DNA from: Colwellia sp. Arc7-D
GTDB lineage: Bacteria; Pseudomonadota; Gammaproteobacteria; Enterobacterales; Alteromonadaceae
Direction: 5' to 3'
Length of the DNA: 64,000 bases
Assembly: GCF_003061515.1 (NCBI RefSeq)
Contig: NZ_CP028924.1
Coordinates: 3,162,001-3,226,000, forward strand
Part shown: positions 55,261-64,000 of the stretch, piece after piece
Numbering within the stretch: position 1 is the stretch's first letter
How the letters are laid out: each line of letters opens with the position of its first letter
Notes under the pieces: generated by a model
Told to the model about the DNA's origin: nothing
The model's input: only the letters and a program-made list of their open reading frames with translations
Databases searched by the model: none
Made by a program: the position numbers and the translations under genes

Positions 55261-57528
55261 ATGAAACTATTAAATCAAACCTCATTCACTCTCCCATTTA
55301 CAGCAAAAAAATGGCTAGGAGCTATCAGCATCGTTTTGTTTGCGTTAGTGGGTAACACACAATTGGCGATGGCAAAAACTAGTCCTAATCTAGTGATAAC
55401 CGTTGCAGATGTTAAAAACATGCGCGCGGCTATAAAAGATGAAGGGCAATTTAAACGTACTTTTCTTGCCAGTAAAGCCTCTGTAGATGAACAAATAGCG
55501 CAAAAAATTACCGTACCACAGCCAAAAGATGGCGGTGGTGGTTATACGCATGAACGTCATAAGAAAAATTACAAGTTAATGTACGATGCCGGTATTATTT
55601 TTCAACTAACTCAAGATGAAAAATATGCTAACTATGTGCGTGATATGCTGCTGGTTTATGCCGACCTCTACCCTACTTTACCGCTTCACCCGAAAAGAAA
55701 AATGGGCAAACAAAGTCCTGGTAAATTATTTTGGCAAAGCCTAAACGAAGCAATGTGGTTAGTTTATACCAGTCAGGCTTACGACTTAATTTTACCTGCA
55801 TTAAATGCCGACGAAAAAACTAAAATTGAAACAGGTTTATTTCGCCCTATTGCTAAATTTTTGTCTGTAGAGTCACCTCAAACTTTTAACAAAGTACATA
55901 ATCATGGCACATGGGCAACCGCTGCTGTTGGTATGACAGGCTATGTATTAGGTGAGCAAGAATGGGTAGAACAAGCGCTTTATGATCTTGATAAATCAGG
56001 AAAGGGTGGCTTTTTAAAACAGTTAGATGAGTTATTTTCTCCGCAAGGCTATTACAACGAAGGTCCCTATTATCAACGTTATGCGTTAATGCCATTCGTT
56101 ACTTTTGCCAAAGTCATTCAAGCAAACCAGCCTGAACGTAAAATTTTTGAATACCGTGACGGTATTCTATTAAAAGCCATTGATACCACCATTCAGTTAA
56201 GCTACAACAAGCTATTCTTCCCAATTAATGACGCAATTAAAAGCAAAGGCATAGACACAATTGAATTAGTCAACGGTGTAGCTATTGCCTATGGCTTAAC
56301 AGGTGATGCAGGCCTGCTCGATATTGCTAAACAGCAAAATGAAATTATATTAACCGGTGAAGGCTTAAAAGTAGCACAAGCATTAGACAAGCAGCTTGAA
56401 AAACCTTATCAGTTTAAATCTGTCGCGTTTGGTGATGGTAACGACGGAAAACAAGGTGCATTGGTGATCATGCGCCAAAACGTTGCCGGCGAGCAAGCGG
56501 TTTTATTCAAACCTACAGGACAAGGCTTAGGTCATGGCCATTTCGATAAACTTACGTGGCAGTTTTACGATAAAGGCGCTGAAATAGTGTCAGATTATGG
56601 CGCCGCAAGATTTTTAAATGTCGAAGCAAAGTTTGGTGGTCGATACTTACCTGAAAATCAAACCTGGGCAAAGCAAACCGTTGCTCACAATACCGTAGTG
56701 GTTGACGAAAAGTCACACTTTAATGCCGATGTTAAAATGGGTAATGCTAATCACCCTGAATTATTATTTTTTGAAAAAAATGATCACGTCATTATGAGTT
56801 CAGCAACCATTAATAGTGCATACAAAGGCGTTGCTTTAAAGCGTACTATGGCGTTAATTAAACTACCGCTAAAACTTAAATCAGGATTAGAGCAATCATT
56901 AGTTGTGGATGTATTTGATATAAAGTCAAAAGAAGCGCATCAATATGATTTACCGGTTCATTATAAAGGTCACTTAATTAGCACTGACTTTGATTTAGAC
57001 ACACAGCTAACGAGCTTGCCTGTTCTAGGTAAAGAGAATGGTTATCAGCATTTATGGTTAAAAGCACAAGCACAACCTGAAGCAGGTTTATCTCAAATTA
57101 CTTGGTTAAACGATAATGGCAGGTTCTATACTAGCTCAGCCGTTATGGATGGTGATTCATCTTTAATTTTCACTCAAATTGGTGCGAACGATCCGCTATT
57201 TAACTTACGTAATGAAAATGCTTTTATTAACCGAAAATCCGAGGCTAAAAATCATACTTTTGTCAGCGTGTTAGAGCCTCATGGTGAATATAACCCATCC
57301 AAAGAATTTACTATTTCTGCGGTTAGTTCAATTGAAAAACTGACACATAAAAAAGTCAATAATATTGATGTAATTGAAATTAGCATTGTCGGTAACCAAC
57401 ACTATTTGTTGGCGTTTAACTCAGCTGATAAAATTAAAGCAAAGCAATTAAACAGCTTTTCACATAACGGTGAAAATTATAAATTTAATAGTCGCTTTAA
57501 ACTGTTCACAATAAACAGCTCACATTAA
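55261..57528 (+). CDS. PL17 oligoalginate lyase (copy B)
   Basis: A 755-residue exported lyase with a signal peptide ending near LAMA (about 39). It has the same architecture and active-site segments as copy A: KVHNHGTW near 211-218, YYQRYALMPF near 270-279, and GLGHGHFDKLTWQFY in the heparinase-like domain. Sequence identity to copy A is high throughout and weaker mainly in the signal peptide and the last third. Placement with uxuB and away from kdgF suggests that the copy serves the mannuronate branch or a different oligomer preference. The enzyme cleaves terminal residues from oligo-alginate in the periplasm. Confidence 0.95.
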   Translation: MKLLNQTSFTLPFTAKKWLGAISIVLFALVGNTQLAMAKTSPNLVITVADVKNMRAAIKDEGQFKRTFLASKASVDEQIAQKITVPQPKDGGGGYTHERHKKNYKLMYDAGIIFQLTQDEKYANYVRDMLLVYADLYPTLPLHPKRKMGKQSPGKLFWQSLNEAMWLVYTSQAYDLILPALNADEKTKIETGLFRPIAKFLSVESPQTFNKVHNHGTWATAAVGMTGYVLGEQEWVEQALYDLDKSGKGGFLKQLDELFSPQGYYNEGPYYQRYALMPFVTFAKVIQANQPERKIFEYRDGILLKAIDTTIQLSYNKLFFPINDAIKSKGIDTIELVNGVAIAYGLTGDAGLLDIAKQQNEIILTGEGLKVAQALDKQLEKPYQFKSVAFGDGNDGKQGALVIMRQNVAGEQAVLFKPTGQGLGHGHFDKLTWQFYDKGAEIVSDYGAARFLNVEAKFGGRYLPENQTWAKQTVAHNTVVVDEKSHFNADVKMGNANHPELLFFEKNDHVIMSSATINSAYKGVALKRTMALIKLPLKLKSGLEQSLVVDVFDIKSKEAHQYDLPVHYKGHLISTDFDLDTQLTSLPVLGKENGYQHLWLKAQAQPEAGLSQITWLNDNGRFYTSSAVMDGDSSLIFTQIGANDPLFNLRNENAFINRKSEAKNHTFVSVLEPHGEYNPSKEFTISAVSSIEKLTHKKVNNIDVIEISIVGNQHYLLAFNSADKIKAKQLNSFSHNGENYKFNSRFKLFTINSSH

Positions 57529-57550
57529 ACGGTAAATAGTTAAAGTAATA

Positions 57551-57591
57551 ACCAGTAACCGCTACCTACATGTAAAGCAACGGTTACTGGT
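57551..57591 (+). terminator. Hairpin after PL17 copy B
   Basis: Perfect 11-base inverted repeat ACCAGTAACCG / CGGTTACTGGT with a 19-base loop, 22 bases after the stop. No T run follows, so it may stabilise the transcript end or terminate weakly. Confidence 0.5.
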
Positions 57592-58063
57592 AACATTTCG
57601 TATAACTTCTGCAGTGTTAGCCACAATAAACATGACATACTTTTAACAAGTTTCCCTTTTCCAAAAACATTTCCTTTTGGTTATAACCTTTTACTTTATT
57701 AATCTTGTTTATCAAAGCGGCTAAAGCAACTTCCTAAAGTTGTGTAGTACAAATGATAGCTTTAACACCATATTCATCACTTGATTATTTTACAATCTTT
57801 CCTTATTTAATACTTGTTAACACAGAGCGCTGAATATCATTTTCTGTTAGTATCATTTTAAATAATTAAATTACTTACCCTAAACTATATAGTTGATAAT
57901 AAATCACCGTTTTCATCATATATTAGCGCCCTATTTAGTCTACGTTGACAACATAGGTAAATCGTTAATCTTTGTTCGCTTTGCTAACATTGAATAAGTA
58001 GAATAAATATCAACATTAAATACAAAGCTTTAGTACACAACTCAACCGATAAAAATATAAAAC
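57592..58063. other. Gap before mutS
   Basis: About 470 AT-rich bases, the right edge of uronate block B and the mutS promoter region. No integrase remnant, tRNA or direct repeat was recognised. Confidence 0.45.
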
Positions 58064-60625
58064 ATGAATGAATCAGAACTTTCTAAACACACCCCTATGA
58101 TGCGTCAGTACCTGACAATTAAAGCCGAATTCCCTAATATTTTAATTTTTTATCGTATGGGCGATTTTTATGAGCTGTTTTTTGACGATGCTAAAAAAGC
58201 ATCTGATTTAATCGATATTTCATTAACTGCGCGAGGAAAAACCGGTGGCAATGCTATTCCAATGGCTGGTGTCCCCTATCATGCGGTTGACGGTTATTTA
58301 GCTAAATTAGTCAAGCTAGGTGAGTCTGTCGCTATTTGTGAGCAAATAGGTGATCCCGCGACAAGTAAAGGTCCAGTCGAACGTAAAGTTGTACGTGTTG
58401 TAACCCCTGGTACGGTTAGTGATGAAGCCCTGTTAAGCGATCGACAAGACAATTTAATTGTGGCAATTCATCAAACATCACAGGGTTTTGGTCTCGCTTA
58501 TTTAGACATGACTAGTGGACGATTTGTATTAGTAGAGCCAAGAACTGAAGAGCAAGTGCAAGCAGAACTTCAGCGATTATCGCCAGCTGAATTACTCTAT
58601 CCAGAATCTTTAGCTGCCAACAGTGTCATTGCTGGTCGCAAAGGTTTACGACGACGCCCTGATTGGGAGTTTGATTTAGAAACCAGTAAAACCCTGCTAA
58701 ATAAACAATTTGGTACTCAGTCACTGTCAGGTTTTGGTGTTGAAGATAAACCTTTAGGTATTGCGGCAGCAGGCTGCTTATTTCAGTATGTAAAAGATAG
58801 CCAGCGTATTGCATTGCCACATATTAGATCAATTATTGGTGAAAGCGCCTCAAGTGCCGTTATCCTCGACGCTGCGACTCGTCGCAATTTAGAATTAACG
58901 CAAAACTTACAAGGTGGCAACGAAAACACCTTAGCTGCAATTCTTGATAAAGCAGCTACACCTATGGGTTCAAGGTTACTAAAGCGATGGTTGCATTTTC
59001 CTCTACGCGAACTTGAAGTTTTGAATAATCGCCAGAGTGCAATTGAAGATATATTACAGCAAGACTTATCGTTTGAGCTCAACACTAACTTAAAACAATT
59101 TGGTGATATTGAACGCATCGTGGCACGTATCGCTTTGCGCTCTGCTCGCCCTCGTGATTTTGCACGTTTGCGTAATGCATTAATACATTTGCCTGAACTA
59201 CAGACACTTACTACAAGCTGCTCACAAATACACTTAGCTGCATTGATTAAGCAATGTCAGCCTATTCCTACAATACAAGCATTATTAGAAAGTGCCATTG
59301 TAGAAAATCCGCCTGTACTTATTCGTGACGGCGGCGTTATCGCTGCTGGCTATAATGCCGAATTAGACGTATTGCGAGACTTAAGCGATGGGGCAACAGA
59401 ATTTTTAGCACAACTAGAAGCACGTGAAAAAGAGCGTACGGGTATTCAATCATTAAAAGTTGGCTACAATAAAGTACATGGTTTTTATATCGAAATGAGT
59501 CGCAGTTCAGCAATTGATGTACCCGATGATTATATTCGACGACAAACGTTAAAGAATAACGAACGCTTTATTACTAACGAATTAAAACAGCATGAAGAGA
59601 AAGTGCTCTCAGCGCAAAGTAAGTTTCTGGCGCTTGAAAAACGCCTATATGATGCCTTATTTGATCAAATACTGCCTGAGTTAGAGAAACTGCAACTGCT
59701 AGCGCAATCGCTGTCTGAGATTGATGTATTAAATACTTTTGCCGAACGTGCAGAAACTTTAAATTATGTAAAACCAATATTACAAGCAGATAGCGGTATT
59801 AATATAGAGGCAGGTCGACATGCGGTTGTTGAACAAATGACCACAGAACCTTTTATCGCCAACCCAGTGATATTAAATAACCGTCGTGAGATGTTGATTA
59901 TTACAGGTCCTAACATGGGCGGTAAATCGACTTATATGCGCCAAACTGCATTAATCGTTCTACTGGCACACATAGGTTGTTATGTACCGGCTAGTGCTGC
60001 AACTATAGGTATGGTTGATAGAATTTTCACCCGTATCGGTGCTTCTGATGACTTAGCCAGCGGTCGCTCTACCTTCATGGTAGAGATGACTGAAACAGCC
60101 AATATTTTACATAATGCCACCAATAAAAGTTTAGTCTTATTAGATGAAATTGGCCGAGGAACCAGCACCTATGACGGTTTATCACTCGCTTGGGCTTGTG
60201 CTGAAATGCTGGCGATCAAAACTAAGGCCTTTACGCTTTTTGCTAGCCACTATTTTGAATTGACTTTACTTGCCGATCAAATTGAGACACTCGCAAATGT
60301 TCATCTAGATGCTGTTGAACATGGGGACAGTATTGTTTTCATGCACTCAGTACAAGAAGGCGCTGCAAGCAAAAGCTTTGGCTTACAAGTTGCTCAACTT
60401 GCTGGCGTTCCAAGAAGTGTTATTCAACGAGCAAAACAACGCTTAGCTGAGCTTGAAAGCATGCAAGCTCCTTCTATTATGACTAACGAACCCAAAGCAT
60501 TTGAACAGTTATCTTTAATGGATAATAAACACCCTGTAGTCGAAGAGTTGAGTGAAATAGATGTTAACGATTTAAGCCCTAAAATGGCCTTAGATTTACT
60601 GTATAAGTTAAAAGGCTTACTGTAA
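58064..60625 (+). CDS. mutS: DNA mismatch repair protein MutS
   Basis: A full-length 853-residue protein. The mismatch-reading Phe-x-Glu lies in [12 protein letters not shown] near 29-40. The ATPase has Walker [10 protein letters not shown] near 615-623, then [14 protein letters not shown] and [12 protein letters not shown]. The C-terminal HTH-like tail ends in LLYKLKGLL. It is monocistronic and converges with rpoS on a shared terminator. Confidence 0.98.
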   Translation: MNESELSKHTPMMRQYLTIKAEFPNILIFYRMGDFYELFFDDAKKASDLIDISLTARGKTGGNAIPMAGVPYHAVDGYLAKLVKLGESVAICEQIGDPATSKGPVERKVVRVVTPGTVSDEALLSDRQDNLIVAIHQTSQGFGLAYLDMTSGRFVLVEPRTEEQVQAELQRLSPAELLYPESLAANSVIAGRKGLRRRPDWEFDLETSKTLLNKQFGTQSLSGFGVEDKPLGIAAAGCLFQYVKDSQRIALPHIRSIIGESASSAVILDAATRRNLELTQNLQGGNENTLAAILDKAATPMGSRLLKRWLHFPLRELEVLNNRQSAIEDILQQDLSFELNTNLKQFGDIERIVARIALRSARPRDFARLRNALIHLPELQTLTTSCSQIHLAALIKQCQPIPTIQALLESAIVENPPVLIRDGGVIAAGYNAELDVLRDLSDGATEFLAQLEAREKERTGIQSLKVGYNKVHGFYIEMSRSSAIDVPDDYIRRQTLKNNERFITNELKQHEEKVLSAQSKFLALEKRLYDALFDQILPELEKLQLLAQSLSEIDVLNTFAERAETLNYVKPILQADSGINIEAGRHAVVEQMTTEPFIANPVILNNRREMLIITGPNMGGKSTYMRQTALIVLLAHIGCYVPASAATIGMVDRIFTRIGASDDLASGRSTFMVEMTETANILHNATNKSLVLLDEIGRGTSTYDGLSLAWACAEMLAIKTKAFTLFASHYFELTLLADQIETLANVHLDAVEHGDSIVFMHSVQEGAASKSFGLQVAQLAGVPRSVIQRAKQRLAELESMQAPSIMTNEPKAFEQLSLMDNKHPVVEELSEIDVNDLSPKMALDLLYKLKGLL

Positions 60626-60694
60626 GAATCCGCAAGTTAATAGCCTAACTTTGCAGCCGAGAAATGTAATATCTTCAGTTTAATTTTGACCTAA

Positions 60695-60718
60695 AAAAAC
60701 CAGCAATTGCTGGTTTTT
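60695..60718. terminator. Bidirectional terminator between mutS and rpoS
   Basis: A perfect 24-base palindrome centred at 60706/60707 with core CCAGCAATTGCTGG, flanked by A and T runs on both sides. It suits termination of both converging genes. Confidence 0.88.
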
Positions 60719-60752
60719 ATTTAATACTAATATAAAAGTTAAATGGGTAACT

Positions 60753-61679
60753 TTATACTTGAAATAAGGCTTCAATAGATAAGTTTTGTTGACTTAATAT
60801 ATCCCGCAAACGTTTAAGTGCCTCGACTTGAATTTGGCGAACACGTTCACGTGTTAAACCTATTTCAACACCAACATCTTCTAAGGTTGCAGGTTCATAG
60901 CCTAACAAACCAAAACGTCTTGCCAACACTTCACGCTGTTTAGAGTTAAGCTCATTTAGCCAATCAACAATGCTATGTTTAATGTCGTGACTTTGTAATT
61001 TTGTTTCTGGACCGCCACCTTTTTCATCAGGAATAACATCAAGCAGAACTTTTTCACCTTCACCACCAAAGGGTGAATCTACTGAAGCAATACGTTCATT
61101 CAGACGTAGCATTTTACTGACACTCTCTACTGGAACGTCAAGCGCTAAGGCGATATCTTCTGCGGTGGGTTCATGATCAAGTTTTTGCACTAATTCACGG
61201 GCTGTGCGTAAATAAATATTAAGTTCTTTAACCACATGAATAGGTAAACGGATAGTACGAGTTTGATTCATAATAGCGCGTTCAATGGTTTGACGAATCC
61301 ACCAAGTAGCATAAGTGGAGAATCTAAAACCACGTTCAGGATCAAATTTTTCAACCGCGCGAATCAGGCCTAAGTTACCTTCTTCAATAAGATCTAACAG
61401 CGGTAAGCCACGATTATTATAACGGCGTGCTATTTTTACAACTAAACGGAGATTACTTTCTATCATACGTTTACGTGAGCGTTCGTCACCTTTTAGAGCA
61501 AGGCGAGAAAAGTAGACTTCTTCTTCGGCGGTTAATAGGGGGGAAAATCCGATTTCACTTAAATATATTTGCGTTGCATCTAGACTGGAAGGTGCTTCTT
61601 CGGGCATATCTACCTTTGTATTTGTTGGCTTTTCCTTAACCGCAACATCAGAACATGCTATTTCTTTTTTTATACCCAT
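60753..61679 (-). CDS. rpoS: Stationary-phase sigma factor RpoS
   Basis: A 308-residue sigma-70 family factor. Region 1.2 starts [16 protein letters not shown]. Region 2 has the promoter-melting block [20 protein letters not shown], and region 4 the helix-turn-helix [20 protein letters not shown]. It directs the general stress and stationary-phase response. nlpD upstream on the same strand, 85 bases away, is the conserved arrangement in which an rpoS promoter often lies inside nlpD. Confidence 0.97.
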   Translation of the reverse strand: MGIKKEIACSDVAVKEKPTNTKVDMPEEAPSSLDATQIYLSEIGFSPLLTAEEEVYFSRLALKGDERSRKRMIESNLRLVVKIARRYNNRGLPLLDLIEEGNLGLIRAVEKFDPERGFRFSTYATWWIRQTIERAIMNQTRTIRLPIHVVKELNIYLRTARELVQKLDHEPTAEDIALALDVPVESVSKMLRLNERIASVDSPFGGEGEKVLLDVIPDEKGGGPETKLQSHDIKHSIVDWLNELNSKQREVLARRFGLLGYEPATLEDVGVEIGLTRERVRQIQVEALKRLRDILSQQNLSIEALFQV

Positions 61680-61764
61680 GTTATATCTCCCTTTTTTAGC
61701 ACAAGCTAAATTACTGACTAATTATTCACGTTGACTCCAATCTATTTTTGATAAATTTTTATTA

Positions 61765-62613
61765 TTATTTCGGCAAATACTTCATTGGATTAACTGATTT
61801 TCCGCGAAAGCGAACTTCAAAATGAAGCATAACTCTTTCAGCGTCAGTATCTCCCATTTTGGCAATCACTTGACCGGCTTTTACAACTTGCTGCTCTTTC
61901 ACTAGAATACGATCGTTATGGGCATAAGCGCTAAGATAATCTTCGTTATGTTTAACGATGACTAACTGACCGTACCCCTGTAACGCACCGCCGGCATAAA
62001 CTACTTTACCGTCTGCAGTTGCTTTTACCGAATCACCGCGTCGCCCCGCAATGTCGATTCCTTTATTACCTTGTTTTGCTGAGGAAAACTTACGAATAAC
62101 CTTTCCTTTTGCAGGCCACTGCCATGTTCTTATTTTTTGAGAAAATGCAGTGTTTGGTTGTTGAGCATTGTTGCTTGTTTTTCGCTCAACTACATTTCCA
62201 CCATACTCCTGCTTTTTCTTCTGTGCAATAGGTTTTGTTATAACTTTTTGTTTTGTTGATTTATAGCTTTTAGTCTTAGTAGTACTAACACTTGGTTTGC
62301 TCGAAGTTTTAGTTAAAAATAATTTTTGTTGCGGATATATATTGTATGGCGCTTTAATATTATTAATGCTGGCCAAGGTGCGCACATCAACATCAGCGCG
62401 CCAAGCAATTGAATATAAAGTTTCGCCTTTTTTGACTATATATTCACTACCACTAACGCTGTTTTTTAACCGTTGACTTAGCGGAAGGGATCCTTGAACG
62501 TCAACAACAGGTGCAGGTTTACTTCGAGTTGAACAGCCATTAATAGCGAACATCAGCAATAACACCAAAATATTATTAGCGTTAAAGAAGTGACCCTGCA
62601 TCCATTTCGTCAT
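61765..62613 (-). CDS. nlpD: Murein hydrolase activator lipoprotein NlpD
   Basis: I start at the Met at 62613 (MTKWMQGHFF), giving 282 residues with a lipobox (AINGC near residue 28); the longer frame from 62679 overlaps yqaA and has an implausible Cys-rich head. A LysM domain (YIVKKGETLYSIAWRADVDV) is followed by a basic linker and a degenerate LytM/M23 domain (KGIDIAGRRGD, LHFEVRFRGKSVNP). The first metal His of active M23 peptidases is missing, as in other NlpD proteins, which activate the amidase AmiC at the septum. Confidence 0.95.
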   Translation of the reverse strand: MTKWMQGHFFNANNILVLLLMFAINGCSTRSKPAPVVDVQGSLPLSQRLKNSVSGSEYIVKKGETLYSIAWRADVDVRTLASINNIKAPYNIYPQQKLFLTKTSSKPSVSTTKTKSYKSTKQKVITKPIAQKKKQEYGGNVVERKTSNNAQQPNTAFSQKIRTWQWPAKGKVIRKFSSAKQGNKGIDIAGRRGDSVKATADGKVVYAGGALQGYGQLVIVKHNEDYLSAYAHNDRILVKEQQVVKAGQVIAKMGDTDAERVMLHFEVRFRGKSVNPMKYLPK

Positions 62614-62630
62614 AATTAACCTAACATCTG

Positions 62631-63209
62631 TTAGCGTGTCGCAATATAGGCAACAACAATGGCAATAACAACAAGCCAACCTAAAACGTCAACCCACTGC
62701 TTAAGCTTTTTCTCCATCGCCGCTCCGCCCCAACGAATAATACCGGCAACCATAAAAAAACGCATGCCACGACCAACGGCAGATGCAATTAAAAATGGCA
62801 AAAATGCCATATTTAAAAAGCCAGCACTTACGGTAAATAGCTTATAAGGTATTGGAGAAAAACCAGCAATAAATACCACCCAAACACCCCATTCACTGAA
62901 CCATAACATGGCTTTATCGAATCTGGCTTGGTAGCCAAATTCAGTGATCAATGGCTGTATCCAAGGGTCAAACATTAAATAGCCTAAACCATATCCGACA
63001 ATACCGCCTAACACTGAAGCAATGGTAGTGATAGTAGCGAAACGCCATGCTTTTTCGCGTTGCGCCATCACCATAGGCGCTAGTAGGACATCAGGAGGAA
63101 TCGGAAAAAACACCGACTCTGCAAAAGTTAATACTGCTAAAATTCTAGGGGCAAATTTATGCTCTGCCCATTTAAGTGTCCATTCATATAATGCAGAAAA
63201 TATTTTCAC
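62631..63209 (-). CDS. yqaA: YqaA family inner-membrane protein (VTT/DedA-related)
   Basis: A 192-residue protein with four to five helices and the VTT-type segments FFPIPPDVLLAPMV near 31-44, GGIVGYGLGYLMFD near 67-80 and AGFSPIPYKLFTVSAG near 114-129. The function of YqaA is not established; related DedA proteins act in lipid handling. It lies 3 bases after pcm and 17 before nlpD, so the three are one transcript. Confidence 0.88.
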   Translation of the reverse strand: MKIFSALYEWTLKWAEHKFAPRILAVLTFAESVFFPIPPDVLLAPMVMAQREKAWRFATITTIASVLGGIVGYGLGYLMFDPWIQPLITEFGYQARFDKAMLWFSEWGVWVVFIAGFSPIPYKLFTVSAGFLNMAFLPFLIASAVGRGMRFFMVAGIIRWGGAAMEKKLKQWVDVLGWLVVIAIVVAYIATR

Positions 63210-63212
63210 AAA

Positions 63213-63890
63213 CTATCCTAAAGCGCCAGGTACAAGAGGAACAAAACGAACAGCTTCAATTTGCTGTTCTTTAAATTCATCACCATGACGTGTAATTAAT
63301 TTCAAAACTTGGCTTTGCTCGCCAACGGGAATGATTAAACGACCACCATCGGCAAGTTGTTCCAACAAGGCTGGCGGTACTTCAGTTGGAGCAGCAGTGA
63401 CGATAATTGCTTGGAATGGCGCTTTGCTTTGCCAACCTTGCCAACCGTCGCCATGTTTCATCGAAACATTGTGCAGGTCCATTGTGCGCAATCTGCGCTT
63501 AGCTTGCCACTGTAATGACTTAATACGCTCAACTGTAAACACTTTAGATGTTAACTGCGCCAAAATAGAGGTTTGGTAACCTGAGCCGGTCCCTATTTCG
63601 AGGATACTATCTGGTACACCATCAGCTAGCAATAATTCTGACATTTTTGCTACGATATAAGGTTGTGATATGGTTTGCCCTTGGCCAATAGGCAATGCCG
63701 TATTGTCATAAGCTTTATGTGCTAAAATTTCGGGCACAAATATATGTCGAGGAGAGCTTGCAATAGCCCTTAATACTTGTTGATTTTTAATGCCTTCAAC
63801 CAGTAATTTTTGTGCCAGTAATTCTCCACTACGACTCGACTTTCCACTGATATTACTGCCCACTCTGGCATTGATATTACTTTGTCTCAT
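63213..63890 (-). CDS. pcm: Protein-L-isoaspartate O-methyltransferase
   Basis: A 225-residue methyltransferase with the SAM-binding motif [16 protein letters not shown] near 95-110 and the upstream block [16 protein letters not shown]. It methylates abnormal isoaspartyl residues for repair. Its ATG overlaps the surE stop codon (ATGA), indicating translational coupling in the standard surE-pcm order. Confidence 0.97.
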   Translation of the reverse strand: MRQSNINARVGSNISGKSSRSGELLAQKLLVEGIKNQQVLRAIASSPRHIFVPEILAHKAYDNTALPIGQGQTISQPYIVAKMSELLLADGVPDSILEIGTGSGYQTSILAQLTSKVFTVERIKSLQWQAKRRLRTMDLHNVSMKHGDGWQGWQSKAPFQAIIVTAAPTEVPPALLEQLADGGRLIIPVGEQSQVLKLITRHGDEFKEQQIEAVRFVPLVPGALG

Positions 63891-64000
63891 ATTGAAAGTT
63901 CATTAATCCATTCTGTCATTTTTGCCAAGCTCTTATAAGCGGTCATATCGATCGTTAAGGGAGTAATCGAAGCATAGCCATTGGCTATCGCATGAAAATC
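63887..64000 (-). CDS. surE: 5'/3'-nucleotidase SurE, C-terminal end only
   Basis: The last 37 codons of a leftward gene that continues beyond the window. The translation begins [20 protein letters not shown], characteristic of the SurE C-terminus, where the enzyme's tetramer arm ends. The stop overlaps the start of pcm. Confidence 0.93.
   Translation of the reverse strand, partial: DFHAIANGYASITPLTIDMTAYKSLAKMTEWINELSI

Noticed and set aside
57529..58063. Search for an integrase, attachment site or insertion-sequence remnant at the mutS side of the uronate block
   Set aside because: Only AT-rich DNA and one hairpin are present; no direct repeat matching the recA side was seen by eye.
62614..62679. 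Upstream extension of nlpD to an earlier start
   Set aside because: The extra residues are Cys-rich, overlap the end of yqaA and would place the lipoprotein signal far from the N-terminus.

Overview
The window comes from an AT-rich marine gammaproteobacterium, most like the Colwellia/Thalassotalea side of the Alteromonadales. The evidence is the conserved surE-pcm-yqaA-nlpD-rpoS / mutS / recA genes, mfd followed by a csiV-like gene, a marine-type proteobacterial sortase with its target, and a large alginate-utilisation locus. No tRNA, rRNA, CRISPR array or insertion sequence was recognised.

Layout. 1-2.3 kb: 3' part of a VIT/vWA sortase substrate and its sortase. 2.3-16.7 kb: ordinary chromosomal genes (2-hydroxyacid dehydrogenase, RIO kinase, YeiH-type transporter, DUF1456 protein, mfd, csiV-like, DUF1244, a periplasmic solute-binding protein, rsuA, GNAT, XdhC). 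16.8-30.8 kb: one tightly packed leftward operon of six genes. In order of transcription it encodes a TPR/beta-barrel outer-membrane protein resembling Slam, a FecR-domain protein, a giant lipoprotein of tandem cadherin/Ig-like and delta-60 repeats (broken in this sequence by two one-base shifts in G runs), a metallo-beta-lactamase-fold hydrolase, a CHASE2 adenylate/guanylate cyclase, and a GAF/HD-GYP phosphodiesterase. 31.1-41.5 kb: alginate cluster A (PL6, PL17, kdgF, MFS transporter, kdgK, kdgA, a divergent FadR-type regulator, and a GarR-type reductase). 42.2-43.3 kb: recA with a LexA-controlled promoter. 43.7-57.5 kb: uronate cluster B (uxuA, a ManA-like isomerase, an Nramp-fold transporter without metal motifs, a TonB-dependent receptor, a second FadR-type regulator, uxuB, a second PL17). 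58-64 kb: mutS, rpoS, nlpD, yqaA, pcm and the end of surE.

How the genes fit together. Oligo-alginate would enter through the TonB receptor and be cut in the periplasm by PL6 and the two PL17 lyases. The unsaturated monomer would cross by the MFS carrier, be opened with help from KdgF, be reduced to KDG by the GarR-type enzyme, and then be phosphorylated and cleaved by KdgK and KdgA. Cluster B looks like a second route for saturated mannuronate ends: mannuronate to fructuronate (the ManA-like protein is a candidate), to mannonate (UxuB), to KDG (UxuA), joining cluster A at KDG. A recurring A(T/C)TGG-N5-CC dyad near uxuA, the TonB receptor and the gntR/uxuB divergence is a candidate operator for the second regulator.

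The two most unusual items are the Slam-like/FecR/giant-lipoprotein/cyclic-nucleotide operon and the Nramp-fold protein that has lost both metal-binding motifs and sits among uronate genes.
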